Source of the DNA: a virus
DNA: 26,008 nucleotides
Direction: 5' to 3' (one strand)
IMG/VR virus record: IMGVR_UViG_3300037248_000040
Location: 1 to 26,008 of that record
The notes under the pieces are model-generated. The model was given only the letters and a program-made list of their open reading frames with translations, searched no databases and had not been told where the DNA came from. Every line of letters starts with the position of its first letter. Positions within the stretch are counted from its first letter, which is position 1. The translations under genes were made by a program, and so were the position numbers. Positions 14,475-22,028 of this stretch are shown here, piece by piece.

Positions 14475-15800
14475 TTAGGTTGCGGACTGCTTCAATACTG
14501 CAATCGGGTTCGTGCCTGCGTTGACATAGTTGCTGTCGAAACGCTGGAAGGCAATAAAACCACGCTGCAAGTAGTCTGCGTAACGTTCATTGAGAATCAT
14601 TACCTCAGTACCGCTTGCGAGTTCACGGACCTTGAAGCAAGACAGGTCACCAAAGATCATCGAGTATGCCGATGCTGCCGGTGATGCCATGCTCTGATTG
14701 ATGATGTAAGGGTGATCCAAAATTCTTGGTTTCACGCCGCCATCAGCAACGCTTGCGCCGTTGATGAACGAGGCCGTCAAGCCCGGTTGCCACAACGGAC
14801 GGCTGTTTCCGTCAACCAACTGTTTGAGAACCTTCAGCATCGAATCGTTAAACATCCAATACGTCTGTGGATTCTCACGGTATGCCGGATCTACTGCGCC
14901 CTCAAGGTTGACAAGATCGGTGTACGTGATCGTTGACGTTTCGCCCGAAGAGCTAGAACCGCCTGCCGTTACGATGTTGCCGGAACCACCGTTAGCAACT
15001 GCCGTGACGATACCAGTAGGCTGAGAGCTACCTGTTCCCGTTGTGGTGTAGTTGTTATAACCACGGCCCAAACGGATACCAAGATTCTTTGCGACCAATG
15101 CATCAAGATCAAAGTAAGAATCTTCGATCAAGGCCAAAGGCGCAAGAACCAAGCCAGACTGCAAAATGTATGCAGAGAAATTCACCGAACCGAAGACAAG
15201 ATCAGTTTCAGCAACCTGTGTGTTCTGAGCAATGATCGTGCCTGCGTTGCTGGTGTCGTTCAAGGTCGGCCAAGGCATTGTGTTACCTGTAGCTGTCTTG
15301 AAATGCTCTGCTACGCCTGCCATGCAATAGTAGTATTTCTTTGCCTCTTCCAACATGTCGCTGAAGCCTTGCGGAATCAAGTAACCACCCTGTGAGCCGG
15401 TGGTAGTAGACATGGTGTTCTTGAACAAAAGCTCTTTGTCGCCTTCGCTCAGTGGGTGACGAGACGAGGCCGATTTCAGATAGTTTGAGAATGCCTTTTC
15501 ATACGGAGTCTTGGCACGCTTGTTAGCTTCGGAAAGACGGAACGTATCCTTGATTTCTTCGACTTCAGTAGCGGAAAGCTCCGAGACCTTCGGTTTCTCC
15601 AGTGAAGTTGTCAGGGACGACTTATTTGCAATCTTGATTGACTCTTCGATTGCGGAATGATCGGCTTCGAGCTTGTGATACTGTTCACGCTCTACCGATG
15701 TAAACGGACGATTGTTTTCTTTCTTCGCCGTGTCGATCAGGTTTTGAATCTGTACTTCAATACGGATTGCCTGATCTTTGAGACTGTTTGCGTAACTCAT
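14475..15800 (-). CDS. Major capsid protein, HK97 fold
   Basis: A 441-residue protein. The N-terminal 100 residues are a charged coiled coil, the delta/scaffold domain that the head protease removes. The capsid domain follows: MSTTTGSQGGYLIPQGFSD, then VAETDLVFGSVNF-SAYILQSGLVLAPLALIEDS, LGRGYNNYTTTGTGSSQPTG, and the C-terminal VMILNERYADYLQRGFIAFQR. These are standard Phage_capsid (HK97 gp5) landmarks. A GTG at 15812 is in frame, but AGGTG 9 nt before ATG 15800 supports the latter. Its own TAAATA motif is 115 nt upstream and an intrinsic terminator closes the gene, so it may have a dedicated transcript. Confidence 0.92.
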   Translation of the reverse strand: MSYANSLKDQAIRIEVQIQNLIDTAKKENNRPFTSVEREQYHKLEADHSAIEESIKIANKSSLTTSLEKPKVSELSATEVEEIKDTFRLSEANKRAKTPYEKAFSNYLKSASSRHPLSEGDKELLFKNTMSTTTGSQGGYLIPQGFSDMLEEAKKYYYCMAGVAEHFKTATGNTMPWPTLNDTSNAGTIIAQNTQVAETDLVFGSVNFSAYILQSGLVLAPLALIEDSYFDLDALVAKNLGIRLGRGYNNYTTTGTGSSQPTGIVTAVANGGSGNIVTAGGSSSSGETSTITYTDLVNLEGAVDPAYRENPQTYWMFNDSMLKVLKQLVDGNSRPLWQPGLTASFINGASVADGGVKPRILDHPYIINQSMASPAASAYSMIFGDLSCFKVRELASGTEVMILNERYADYLQRGFIAFQRFDSNYVNAGTNPIAVLKQSAT

Positions 15801-15869
15801 TTTGGTTTTCACCTGTTTGGTTGCGCCGCCAACGAAACACCCTGGTGAACCGTTGCGTCACTTCGCATT

Positions 15870-15903
15870 GAGACCGGAACCACTCAAGGTCAAATGCGGT
15901 CTC
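15870..15903 (-). promoter_or_regulatory. Leader hairpin of capsid mRNA
   Basis: A 7-bp inverted repeat, GAGACCG and CGGTCTC with a 20-nt loop, in the 115-nt capsid leader. It begins about 6 nt after the start point predicted from TAAATA, the same offset as in the tail tube leader. Confidence 0.4.
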
Positions 15904-15915
15904 TTTGCTGCTGAG

Positions 15916-15921
15916 TATTTA
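15916..15921 (-). promoter_or_regulatory. TAAATA motif upstream of the major capsid gene
   Basis: The minus strand reads TTCTAAATACTCAGC, 22 nt after the protease stop and 115 nt before the capsid ATG. The 143-bp gap is the largest inside the head module and holds only this motif, a hairpin and the SD. Confidence 0.55.
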
Positions 15922-15943
15922 GAAAACGAGTTACTTTTGAAGA

Positions 15944-16909
15944 CTAGGCAACGTTCAGACGCATACGCATCAAGTTGAGACTTGCTTCGTAGACATCGAG
16001 CGAGGCCGTAGGTTCGGTCTGTGTCTCTTCGCTGCCTTCTGTTTGGTTCGGGCAATCCTCGCAGTTTTCGTCTTTGCAATCCTGCATCGAACAGTTGGAA
16101 CAGTCTTTATTAAGGCAGTTCACGCAATCGCAAGCACATACTTTGTCTTCGTAATCGTCATTGTGAGTGCCGGTGTTGCCCGTTCTGATCGCTTGGATTG
16201 CGTCAGCCAGTTTTTGAAAGTTCTTGGTCAACTTGCAATCGATGTTCACCGTAACCGTGTTGCCGGTGCCACTCTTGAACTTGGTCGGAATGTTCTTGAA
16301 GCCTTGCGCTACCTTCGCTGACGCAATCGAAGTCTTGGCAAAAGCCATTGCTTCGCTATCGTCATTCTTGGTGATCGACGTACAGAAGCCATCGGAGAGC
16401 GCATCTTGAGCACTCATCCAAGTTTCATCGTCCATCATTTGCTTGATAGTCGCCATGCTCTTACCTGTTCGGTCCACATAGGTCTGAGCAATCGAGGCCG
16501 AAACCTTATCGAGTGTGTCAGCCATCTTGCGAAGGTCCGAGGCGTAGCCTACACAGCCTGTCCATGCGTTGTGAATCATCAGCATGGCGTTAGGTGCCAT
16601 CGTAATGGTGTTGCCACACATTGCCACGATAGAAGCCGCTGACGCTGCGATACCGTCAACGTACACGTCAATAGGCTTGTTCTGTGCCTTCAGCATGTTT
16701 CCGATTGCGATACCTTCAGCAGCATCACCACCCGGCGAATTGATACGCATCGAAATTTTGTTAAAGCTGCCTGCGTCGTCAATGGCTTTCTTCATGTCAA
16801 CGGTTGATACTGCGTCTTCGTCAGCACCGAAACCAATCGTGCCGTAGACCAATAGCTCTAACGTTCCGTCGTTCTGTAATGCTGCCTTGAAATGGGGTTT
16901 CTTGTTCAT
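15944..16909 (-). CDS. Head maturation protease, ClpP-like, with a Cys-rich tail
   Basis: A 321-residue protein. Residues about 15-180 are a ClpP/S14-type serine protease: SMRINSPGGDAAEGIAI (oxyanion loop), GIAASAASIVAM with nucleophile Ser90, LMIHNAW with His113, and the candidate third residue Asp146 in DRTG. It cleaves the capsid delta domain during head maturation. The C-terminal part is odd: nine cysteines in residues 258-286 (CACDCVNC, CSNCSMQDC, CEDC), in an acidic context, which suggests a zinc-binding or structural module. The portal stop is 5 nt upstream of the ATG, and GGAGC may act as SD. Confidence 0.88.
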   Translation of the reverse strand: MNKKPHFKAALQNDGTLELLVYGTIGFGADEDAVSTVDMKKAIDDAGSFNKISMRINSPGGDAAEGIAIGNMLKAQNKPIDVYVDGIAASAASIVAMCGNTITMAPNAMLMIHNAWTGCVGYASDLRKMADTLDKVSASIAQTYVDRTGKSMATIKQMMDDETWMSAQDALSDGFCTSITKNDDSEAMAFAKTSIASAKVAQGFKNIPTKFKSGTGNTVTVNIDCKLTKNFQKLADAIQAIRTGNTGTHNDDYEDKVCACDCVNCLNKDCSNCSMQDCKDENCEDCPNQTEGSEETQTEPTASLDVYEASLNLMRMRLNVA

Positions 16910-16914
16910 TGGTT

Positions 16915-18537
16915 TTATGCTCCGATCAGTTTTGTATTGGTCATGTACGCTTCGATCACGGCGTAGGTTTTCTCTGTCAGTTCAGTTGCGAGTTCCGAAG
17001 CTCTGCCACGAGTCCAGTTAGGCGCATCATTGGCAATCGACGAAACCACAGTGCCGATAAAATCCATATCGGTCTTGTTCATCGTTGTAAAGCCGTACTC
17101 AGCCGCAAGGAATGTTTGCAGCATCGAGTTAGCGACAGGTTGAAAGGCTTTCTTGATAAACTCGATATCGTTTCCACGGTTCACAGCACGGCCCACAGCG
17201 TCACGAATCAACGGACGGTAAGCATTGAGCATCTGAACTTTTCTCGATGCCACTGGACTACCTGTGTCTACGTTTGTGTCCGGTTCTTTCGTGGTGGTGA
17301 TGTCCGGTTCGTTCTCGACTTGTTCGGCTTCTTTCAAAAGTTGGTCAAGAGATTTGAAAGTACCGTTGACGATTCGCACGGTTCCCACTTCGCCGCCTAC
17401 AGTGTTTTCGTTCAGGCTTCGCAGACAATCATCAAGTGAATAGATGCCAGCGTTACGGAGTGAGCAAAGAGCCGTTGTGACCGTTGCAAAGTCGCCTCGC
17501 TGAAGGTCCATCATGTTGTGAGAGACCGAATAGTTACCGAGGCCCAACAGCTTGAAATTGATTTCTTGCTCCATACAGGCCGCAATTGGCGCAAGACAGT
17601 AACGTGTATAGTCTAGGCCCTGATGCTCGATGTTGTTATTTGTGGAGCGTGTCAGGTCTTGTAAGAGATGCAACGGCACACGATACAACTGTGCGATTTC
17701 TTCTTTCTGAAATTTGCGAGTCTCAAGAAACTGAGCCTCTTCAGGTGGAATGGTCAACTGATGCCACTCCATACCCTCTTCAAGCAAGATCGGTCTTAAT
17801 GCGGTCTCGCCGGTTGCCACTTCATGCAATGACTTTTTGAGGTTTTCGTATGCTTCAGACTCCAAAGAGCCGGGATGTCTGAAGTAGCCGGAAGGTCTCG
17901 CACCGTTGCCGAACAATTGAGCGCCGAACTTCTCAGCAGCAAGGCCGATTCCTACGGCGTTCTTACACATTCCGATTGGTGACACGCTCCGAATTCCATC
18001 GAGCGTGAACGGCATGAAATGTAGAACGTCGTCAGGGTCAAGAATTGCCACGTCACCATTGGGAGTCTGACGAGTAACAAAGATCAGGTTTCCGTTTTGG
18101 TCTCTGTCAGGGTGCGTCTTCTCAGGGTCAAGATATGTCAGCGAGACCACACGATTAGATGAGTCACGATTGATGTACGAGTAGCCCGAACCTGACATGA
18201 GCATTGACGCAATCATTGCCATGCGCCACACCATGCTTGACATGTTTCTGTTAGGACGGCTGTGTAGCAGAGTGTAGAAACGGTGGTCTGTCGCCTTGCG
18301 TGTGGTTCCGTCTGGCATTGATTCGTAGATGTCCAGAGAAACTCTTGAAAGGTCTTGAGCGATAACCTTGATGCAACTGTAAACCGTGCTGAGTCTCAAG
18401 GCTTGCTTCTGATTGACCATTACGCCAGCATCAGAGCGACCAAGACCTAACGACTCGAACAAAGCAGACATTGGTAACAATGGCTGTGCCGGGTCTTCGA
18501 GCGACCAATTAAAAATACGACTGAGTAGCAAACCCAT
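16915..18537 (-). CDS. Portal protein, HK97 family
   Basis: A 540-residue protein. Landmarks are ALRLSTVYSCIKVIAQDLSR, then LHSRPNRNMSSMVWRMAMI, a DPDDVLHFMPF segment, GIGLAAEKFGAQLFGNGARP-SGYFRHPG, YRVPLHLLQDLTRSTNNNIE and YCLAPIAACMEQEINFKLL. These are standard for HK97 gp3-type portals, the dodecameric vertex through which the terminase pumps DNA. The C-terminal 150 residues are longer and more charged than the core family. A strong SD, GAGAGG, lies 9-10 nt before the ATG. The gene follows the small membrane protein gene by 2 nt and precedes the protease by 5 nt. Confidence 0.93.
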   Translation of the reverse strand: MGLLLSRIFNWSLEDPAQPLLPMSALFESLGLGRSDAGVMVNQKQALRLSTVYSCIKVIAQDLSRVSLDIYESMPDGTTRKATDHRFYTLLHSRPNRNMSSMVWRMAMIASMLMSGSGYSYINRDSSNRVVSLTYLDPEKTHPDRDQNGNLIFVTRQTPNGDVAILDPDDVLHFMPFTLDGIRSVSPIGMCKNAVGIGLAAEKFGAQLFGNGARPSGYFRHPGSLESEAYENLKKSLHEVATGETALRPILLEEGMEWHQLTIPPEEAQFLETRKFQKEEIAQLYRVPLHLLQDLTRSTNNNIEHQGLDYTRYCLAPIAACMEQEINFKLLGLGNYSVSHNMMDLQRGDFATVTTALCSLRNAGIYSLDDCLRSLNENTVGGEVGTVRIVNGTFKSLDQLLKEAEQVENEPDITTTKEPDTNVDTGSPVASRKVQMLNAYRPLIRDAVGRAVNRGNDIEFIKKAFQPVANSMLQTFLAAEYGFTTMNKTDMDFIGTVVSSIANDAPNWTRGRASELATELTEKTYAVIEAYMTNTKLIGA

Positions 18538-18539
18538 TT

Positions 18540-18743
18540 TTAGTTACCTCTCCACGCCGTCAAAGCAAATGGAGTGAGACAGAGCACGCCACCCACAATC
18601 AGAGCCGTAGGAATATGAATTTTCGCTAGACCTGTTTCAATGAGCACGACGCCTAGAAGGGTGAGCACGTCTTGAAGGTCGATCAACGCCTTTTTTACCG
18701 GAACGGGCTTTACTCCGTCGTCTTTCGTGGTGATTCGTAGCAT
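18540..18743 (-). CDS. Small predicted membrane protein
   Basis: A 67-residue protein between the terminase nuclease and portal genes. Two hydrophobic helices (about residues 26-40 and 44-62) follow a charged N-terminus; a short turn (KIHIPT) separates them. The C-terminus is WRGN. Small two-helix proteins at this place are seen in other HK97-like phages, but I know of no function. The start is 7 nt after TAAATA with no SD. Confidence 0.6.
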   Translation of the reverse strand: MLRITTKDDGVKPVPVKKALIDLQDVLTLLGVVLIETGLAKIHIPTALIVGGVLCLTPFALTAWRGN

Positions 18744-18750
18744 TACAAGG

Positions 18751-18756
18751 TATTTA
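18751..18756 (-). promoter_or_regulatory. TAAATA motif, 7 nt before ATG 18743
   Basis: The minus strand reads CCTCATAAATACCTTGTA then ATG. It lies in the 20-nt gap after the terminase nuclease gene and closely resembles the motif at 12490-12495 (CTCATAAATACCT type). Confidence 0.55.
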
Positions 18757-18763
18757 TGAGGAT

Positions 18764-19450
18764 TCAGAACACACGAACACCACGAGTAGCGTAGATGCTT
18801 TTCTTTTTCAGTGGCACGTTCTGAAGCCGTGAAATCGCCATGATGAGCGACACCACGCCGTCAATACGTTTGGTGCTCTTGCCGATGTCAGGCTTCTGTA
18901 CTTTGATGTTGCCGTTAACGTCGCTGTAGATTGTGGTGCAATCAAAATTCCAGCGAAGACAGGGATTCCCGGCATGTACAAATTTGTTGCTGAGGATTGC
19001 CTCTTGCAGTCGCTTCGCCGGTGCTGTCTGTGCTGAGATCGCCTGTGAAGTATCGACGCAAACGAGGCCGCTGTCTTGAAGCTCTGCCACTGTATCACGA
19101 GCGCCCCATTGATCGAACGAAATTTCTTTGATCTTGAACACAGTCGAAAGGTCTTTTATGCGCCTCACGACGTAGCGCCAATCTGTTACTGACCCTGGTG
19201 TAAGCTCTATATGACCTTGCTTTGACCACGAGACATAAGGCACGCTGTCACGAATAGACCGAGCTTCTAGGCCGTCTTCAGGCAGAAAGAACCACGGATG
19301 AGCGTAAATCACACCGTTGATCGACCACGCCAACGTAAAGCAAGTGAGATCGACCACAGCAGCCAAATCGAGACCGCCGTAGCAATCGTAATCTTTCAGT
19401 TGGTCTAGGAATCGTGCGCCTGTAGAGTCTTGCGTCGTGATGATGGTCAC
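18764..19450 (-). CDS. Terminase large subunit, nuclease domain (separate gene)
   Basis: A 228-residue protein corresponding to the C-terminal half of an HK97-type large terminase. CYGGLDLAAVVDLTCF carries the first metal-binding Asp of the RNase H-like nuclease, ISFDQWGARDTVAEL the second site, and RIDGVVSLIMAISR the last Asp. It cuts concatemeric DNA at packaging start and end. No ATPase residues are present; those are encoded by 19850-20818. The start is GTG at 19450, 6 nt after TAAATA, with no SD. The first about 20 residues are a linker not typical of nuclease domains. Together the two halves total 550 residues, a normal full-length terminase. Confidence 0.85.
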   Translation of the reverse strand: MTIITTQDSTGARFLDQLKDYDCYGGLDLAAVVDLTCFTLAWSINGVIYAHPWFFLPEDGLEARSIRDSVPYVSWSKQGHIELTPGSVTDWRYVVRRIKDLSTVFKIKEISFDQWGARDTVAELQDSGLVCVDTSQAISAQTAPAKRLQEAILSNKFVHAGNPCLRWNFDCTTIYSDVNGNIKVQKPDIGKSTKRIDGVVSLIMAISRLQNVPLKKKSIYATRGVRVF

Positions 19451-19456
19451 GAACGA

Positions 19457-19462
19457 TATTTA
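19457..19462 (-). promoter_or_regulatory. TAAATA motif, 6 nt before GTG 19450
   Basis: The minus strand reads CCCTAAATATCGTTC then GTG. It restarts leftward expression for the nuclease half of the split terminase, back to back with a plus-strand TATACT at 19470-19475. Confidence 0.6.
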
Positions 19463-19469
19463 GGGTTGG

Positions 19470-19475
19470 TATACT
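19470..19475 (+). promoter_or_regulatory. Plus-strand -10 box, 6 nt before ATG 19482
   Basis: TATACT differs from the TATAAT consensus at one base. Six nucleotides follow before the ATG, so a transcript would be leaderless. No good -35 is seen at the usual distance. Confidence 0.45.
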
Positions 19476-19481
19476 TCTGTA

Positions 19482-19853
19482 ATGCCAATGACCGAGGAAG
19501 CACAAGCGCTAATGCGAGTTCTTTTGAGGCGTCATGACGAAGTTTGCAAGAATTTCAACGTGACCGGCCCCGATCAAGTAGATGAGGGGATGATTTTACG
19601 GAGCGTTATTTCGTATGGCGTTTTGTGCGAACGTGCTGGAGCACCGTTTCTGACCCGCATTGTCGGACAGTTCCTTGGTGAAGTTGCGGAGTTATGCGCC
19701 GAAAACACTTGGCCGCCGTTGAATTCGATGGCGGTTAACGGGGATACAAATCGCCCTGGTGAAGGGTATGATACGGCTGTGAACTGTTCTTTTGCGGAGT
19801 GGGAGCGAGATGTTAGGCGGTGCATCGCCTTCCCCTTTCCTCCGACGATCTAA
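19482..19853 (+). CDS. Unknown 123-residue protein inserted in the terminase
   Basis: This gene lies on the plus strand between the two terminase halves. Its stop (TAA 19851-19853) overlaps the TAG of the ATPase half (19850-19852) in a tail-to-tail arrangement. The C-terminal half has a strong conserved-looking signature: YGVLCERAGAPFLTRIVGQF, LGEVAELCAENTWPPLNSM, then AVNGDTNRPGEGYD and a C-terminal WERDVRRCIAF. I recall a similar PPLxxxxVNxxTxxPGxGY pattern in uncharacterised bacterial and phage proteins, but I know of no function. It is not an HNH, GIY-YIG or LAGLIDADG nuclease, so it is not an ordinary homing gene. ATG 19488 is an alternative start. Confidence 0.7.
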   Translation: MPMTEEAQALMRVLLRRHDEVCKNFNVTGPDQVDEGMILRSVISYGVLCERAGAPFLTRIVGQFLGEVAELCAENTWPPLNSMAVNGDTNRPGEGYDTAVNCSFAEWERDVRRCIAFPFPPTI

Positions 19854-20818
19854 GCGGCAATTGGCAAGGATGTTTCGCCGTCCCATTTGCAGGCGTCGAA
19901 ATGGTGTAGAGAAATCCAAACGTCCTTTGCATTGACCCATTGATTGAGAAATAGACGGCGAAATTTTGTTTGCTCTGCTGGAATCTTGAGCGCTGTTTCA
20001 CGTTCGGCCCTGAGATCATCGAGCTTGACGAGTGCGCCCAACGTGGGATTGGCAAGAGGCCAGAGGGTTTCATCGGTCCAATCAGCATCTTTGGGAACCT
20101 CGAAGATTAGAGGCAAGAAAGCCGGATCATCTACAACGCCGTCACGGACCTTGCAGGCGTACTCGTATTGCTTGCCACAAATGGAGTGTTCATCGATACC
20201 GGCTGTCGTGATCGTAAGAAACAACGGCTGACGCCTGAGGCCGCTACCAGTCGTCAAGGCGTCGTAAAGCTCTTGCTCGCTCGATGTCCAGGAATGAAGC
20301 TCATCAAAGATCACGCATGAAGGATTCAGACCATGCTTGCTCTTGCCTTCTGAAGACAGCGCCTTGAGCTTGCCGCCATTCTGCCGGTTGATAATGGTTT
20401 TAGTTGACGGAGTGATAGCAAGAATGTCTGACAGGTCCGGTGAAGCATGGATCATGTCAGCGATTGCATAAAAACACAGTGAGGCTTGCTCTCTGTCCTT
20501 CGCAGCAATGTAAATTTCAGGCTGAAGTTCGTTATCGAGCACCAGCATTACCAAAGCAATCGCCGCCGCAATCTGAGTCTTTGCGTTCTTGCGTGCCAGT
20601 GAGAAATAACACTTTCGATAAAGCCTCGTGCCGTCTGGACGCTTCCACCCTAGAAGATTCTCGATAAGCTCACGATGGACAGGTAACAGGGTGAACGGTT
20701 CCGGCCTGCCTGACTTGGTGGTCTTGGTGAGCGTCAGTGATTCGATAAAGGCAATGTCAATGTCAACGTGCTTGCGGTCGAAAAATGCGCCTGATGGTTT
20801 GTTACGTGGTTCCTTCAT
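19850..20818 (-). CDS. Terminase large subunit, ATPase domain (separate gene)
   Basis: A 322-residue protein with the N-terminal motor half of an HK97-type terminase. Walker A is the variant SLARKNAKT (about residues 73-81). Walker B is PSCVIFDELHSW (about 165-176), followed by the coupling motif region LFLTITTAGIDEHS. It ends at FDACKWDGETSLPIAA, exactly where an intact protein would pass through the linker into the nuclease domain. It pumps DNA through the portal. Its start overlaps the small terminase gene by 17 bp, so translation is probably coupled; no SD is clear. It must act with the separately encoded nuclease domain. Confidence 0.88.
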   Translation of the reverse strand: MKEPRNKPSGAFFDRKHVDIDIAFIESLTLTKTTKSGRPEPFTLLPVHRELIENLLGWKRPDGTRLYRKCYFSLARKNAKTQIAAAIALVMLVLDNELQPEIYIAAKDREQASLCFYAIADMIHASPDLSDILAITPSTKTIINRQNGGKLKALSSEGKSKHGLNPSCVIFDELHSWTSSEQELYDALTTGSGLRRQPLFLTITTAGIDEHSICGKQYEYACKVRDGVVDDPAFLPLIFEVPKDADWTDETLWPLANPTLGALVKLDDLRAERETALKIPAEQTKFRRLFLNQWVNAKDVWISLHHFDACKWDGETSLPIAA

Positions 20819-21242
20819 TCTTTGCTGCTAAGAGCGTTGCCAATTGCGATGTCTTCGGCTGTTCTCTTTTCAATCCGAGGCGTAAGCGTGCTGCCGGTGT
20901 TGCGCCGATCATGTCAAGCCACTTCTGAAGGTCTCGTGCATAGCGTGTGATTTCCTTCGAGCATTTGAGCTTGTCTGCGAGGCTTTCCGCCAGTGCCTCA
21001 CGTTCTAACCACTCGCCGCAAGAAACAACAGTGTGCGCTGTGATTGCGATGGCGTTGCAGTCCAGTTGCTTGACAGGGACACCAGCGCCGATAAGTTCAG
21101 CCACCAGTTTTTTGAATTGAGCCTTCGCTTTTTTTGAAAGAAATTTTGGTGCGTCGATGTGTTCAGGCGCATCTATGAAAGTGCCACCTTCACGTTCAGC
21201 ACGAACGCTTCCAGGTTGTCTCAATTTTCCTTTTAATCCCAT
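20802..21242 (-). CDS. Terminase small subunit (P27-like)
   Basis: A 146-residue protein beginning MGLKGKLRQPGSVRAER, typical of small terminases of the P27/Terminase_4 type. PKFLSKKAKAQFKKLVAELI-GAG, LDCNAIAITAHTVVSCGEWL and the helical C-terminus agree. It recognises the packaging start site and presents DNA to the large subunit. The same frame is open up to a TTG at 21401, overlapping the preceding gene, but those 53 extra residues are low-complexity and unlike the family, so ATG 21242 is preferred. A perfect GGTAAATTTTACC palindrome lies 9 nt upstream. The 3' end overlaps the ATPase gene by 17 bp. Confidence 0.8.
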   Translation of the reverse strand: MGLKGKLRQPGSVRAEREGGTFIDAPEHIDAPKFLSKKAKAQFKKLVAELIGAGVPVKQLDCNAIAITAHTVVSCGEWLEREALAESLADKLKCSKEITRYARDLQKWLDMIGATPAARLRLGLKREQPKTSQLATLLAAKNEGTT

Positions 21243-21251
21243 TTGTATATC

Positions 21252-21264
21252 GGTAAAATTTACC
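21252..21264 (-). repeat. 13-bp palindrome before the small terminase gene
   Basis: The minus strand reads GGTAAATTTTACC, a perfect dyad around one central base, 9 nt before ATG 21242. It occupies the place of the TAAATA motif in other genes and could be an operator or a variant promoter element; it also lies in the usual cos/pac neighbourhood. Confidence 0.4.
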
Positions 21265-21390
21265 TTTTCAAATTTGTAAACGCTCGCATAGCCCCGCCGT
21301 GGTGGTCTGCGGCCCTGTGGTACCCAAGGATTTTCGGTACCCCTGCCTTGGGAACCTTGCGCCACGGCCTGAGAGCTTCTTTCGCCCTGG

Positions 21391-21675
21391 TTAGTTGCCA
21401 AACATCGGAGTCATGAACGAAACCGTTGCTGTGCTGGTGGCAGTGATACCGTAGATCGGCGAACCTACCGAACCGTCACAGGATGGAATCGTGATCGATG
21501 CGCCTGACGCTACCTTGATGCCACCCGTAGCCGTCGTGTCCGCTGTGACCGATGCACCACCGAAGTAAACCGCCGCCGATCCATTGTTGACGAGTAGCAC
21601 GCCGCTGTTGGTATTGGGTGTGCAAATCAACGTTGCCGTGCTCGATACTGAAACCGTTCCTTGTGAGTAAGCCAT
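21391..21675 (-). CDS. Small beta-rich protein, possible virion decoration
   Basis: A 94-residue protein rich in S, T, G, A and V with no charged helices. The pattern GVLLVNNGSAAVYFGGASV-TADTTATGGIKVASGASITI...PIYGITATSTATVSF resembles small beta-sandwich proteins that occur in many tailed phages, often in the head module. A decoration or fibre-base role is possible, but the function is not established. Here it is upstream of the terminase genes and not next to the capsid gene. The start is 5 nt after TAAATA, with no SD. Confidence 0.6.
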   Translation of the reverse strand: MAYSQGTVSVSSTATLICTPNTNSGVLLVNNGSAAVYFGGASVTADTTATGGIKVASGASITIPSCDGSVGSPIYGITATSTATVSFMTPMFGN

Positions 21676-21680
21676 GATCG

Positions 21681-21686
21681 TATTTA
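21681..21686 (-). promoter_or_regulatory. TAAATA motif, 5 nt before ATG 21675
   Basis: The minus strand reads ACCTAAATACGATC then ATG. It lies in the 18-nt gap after the HNH gene stop. Confidence 0.55.
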
Positions 21687-21693
21687 GGTCTTG

Positions 21694-22023
21694 CTATTCG
21701 CCTTGATTGGTGCGCTTCTGATGACATGGCTTGCAAAGTCCCAAACAATTTGACTCGACTAGACGAAGTTCAGGAAAATCGACGAGCTTCTTTATGTGGT
21801 GTACTTCGGCTGTCGCTTTGATGCCGCAATCGTTACAAATTGGGTGACGACTGATGAACCACACTCTAAACTTTTGCCAAGTGCGATCATAGCCACGCTC
21901 AAACGCACTCTTCCGGCTATCAATGTGAAGTTGTAACGATGAACGATGGTCAGGACAACGGTACGAGTCTGAGAGCTTGCCGCAATTGGGATAAGAACAG
22001 GCTTTGAATGGTTTCGATGGCAC
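21694..22023 (-). CDS. HNH endonuclease, terminase-associated type
   Basis: A 109-residue protein. An N-terminal zinc ribbon-like part (CSYPNCG, YRCPDH) precedes the typical phage HNH core: RGYDRTWQKFRVWFISRHPI, then CNDCG, EVHHIKKL with the catalytic His, and a terminal CKPCHQKRT. HNH proteins of this type lie beside terminase genes in many HK97-like phages and assist DNA cleavage during packaging, which is the likely role here given its place as the first gene of the leftward module. The start is GTG at 22023, 5 nt after TAAATA; no SD. Confidence 0.88.
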   Translation of the reverse strand: MPSKPFKACSYPNCGKLSDSYRCPDHRSSLQLHIDSRKSAFERGYDRTWQKFRVWFISRHPICNDCGIKATAEVHHIKKLVDFPELRLVESNCLGLCKPCHQKRTNQGE

Positions 22024-22028
22024 TCACG

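Noticed and set aside
19451-19849. Group I or II intron or intein in the terminase
   Set aside because: The insert encodes an opposite-strand gene; the two halves have their own stop and start codons, and no splicing-domain residues are present.
21243-21401. 53-residue N-terminal extension of the small terminase from a TTG
   Set aside because: The extra residues are unlike small terminases and the family-typical MGLKG start follows.
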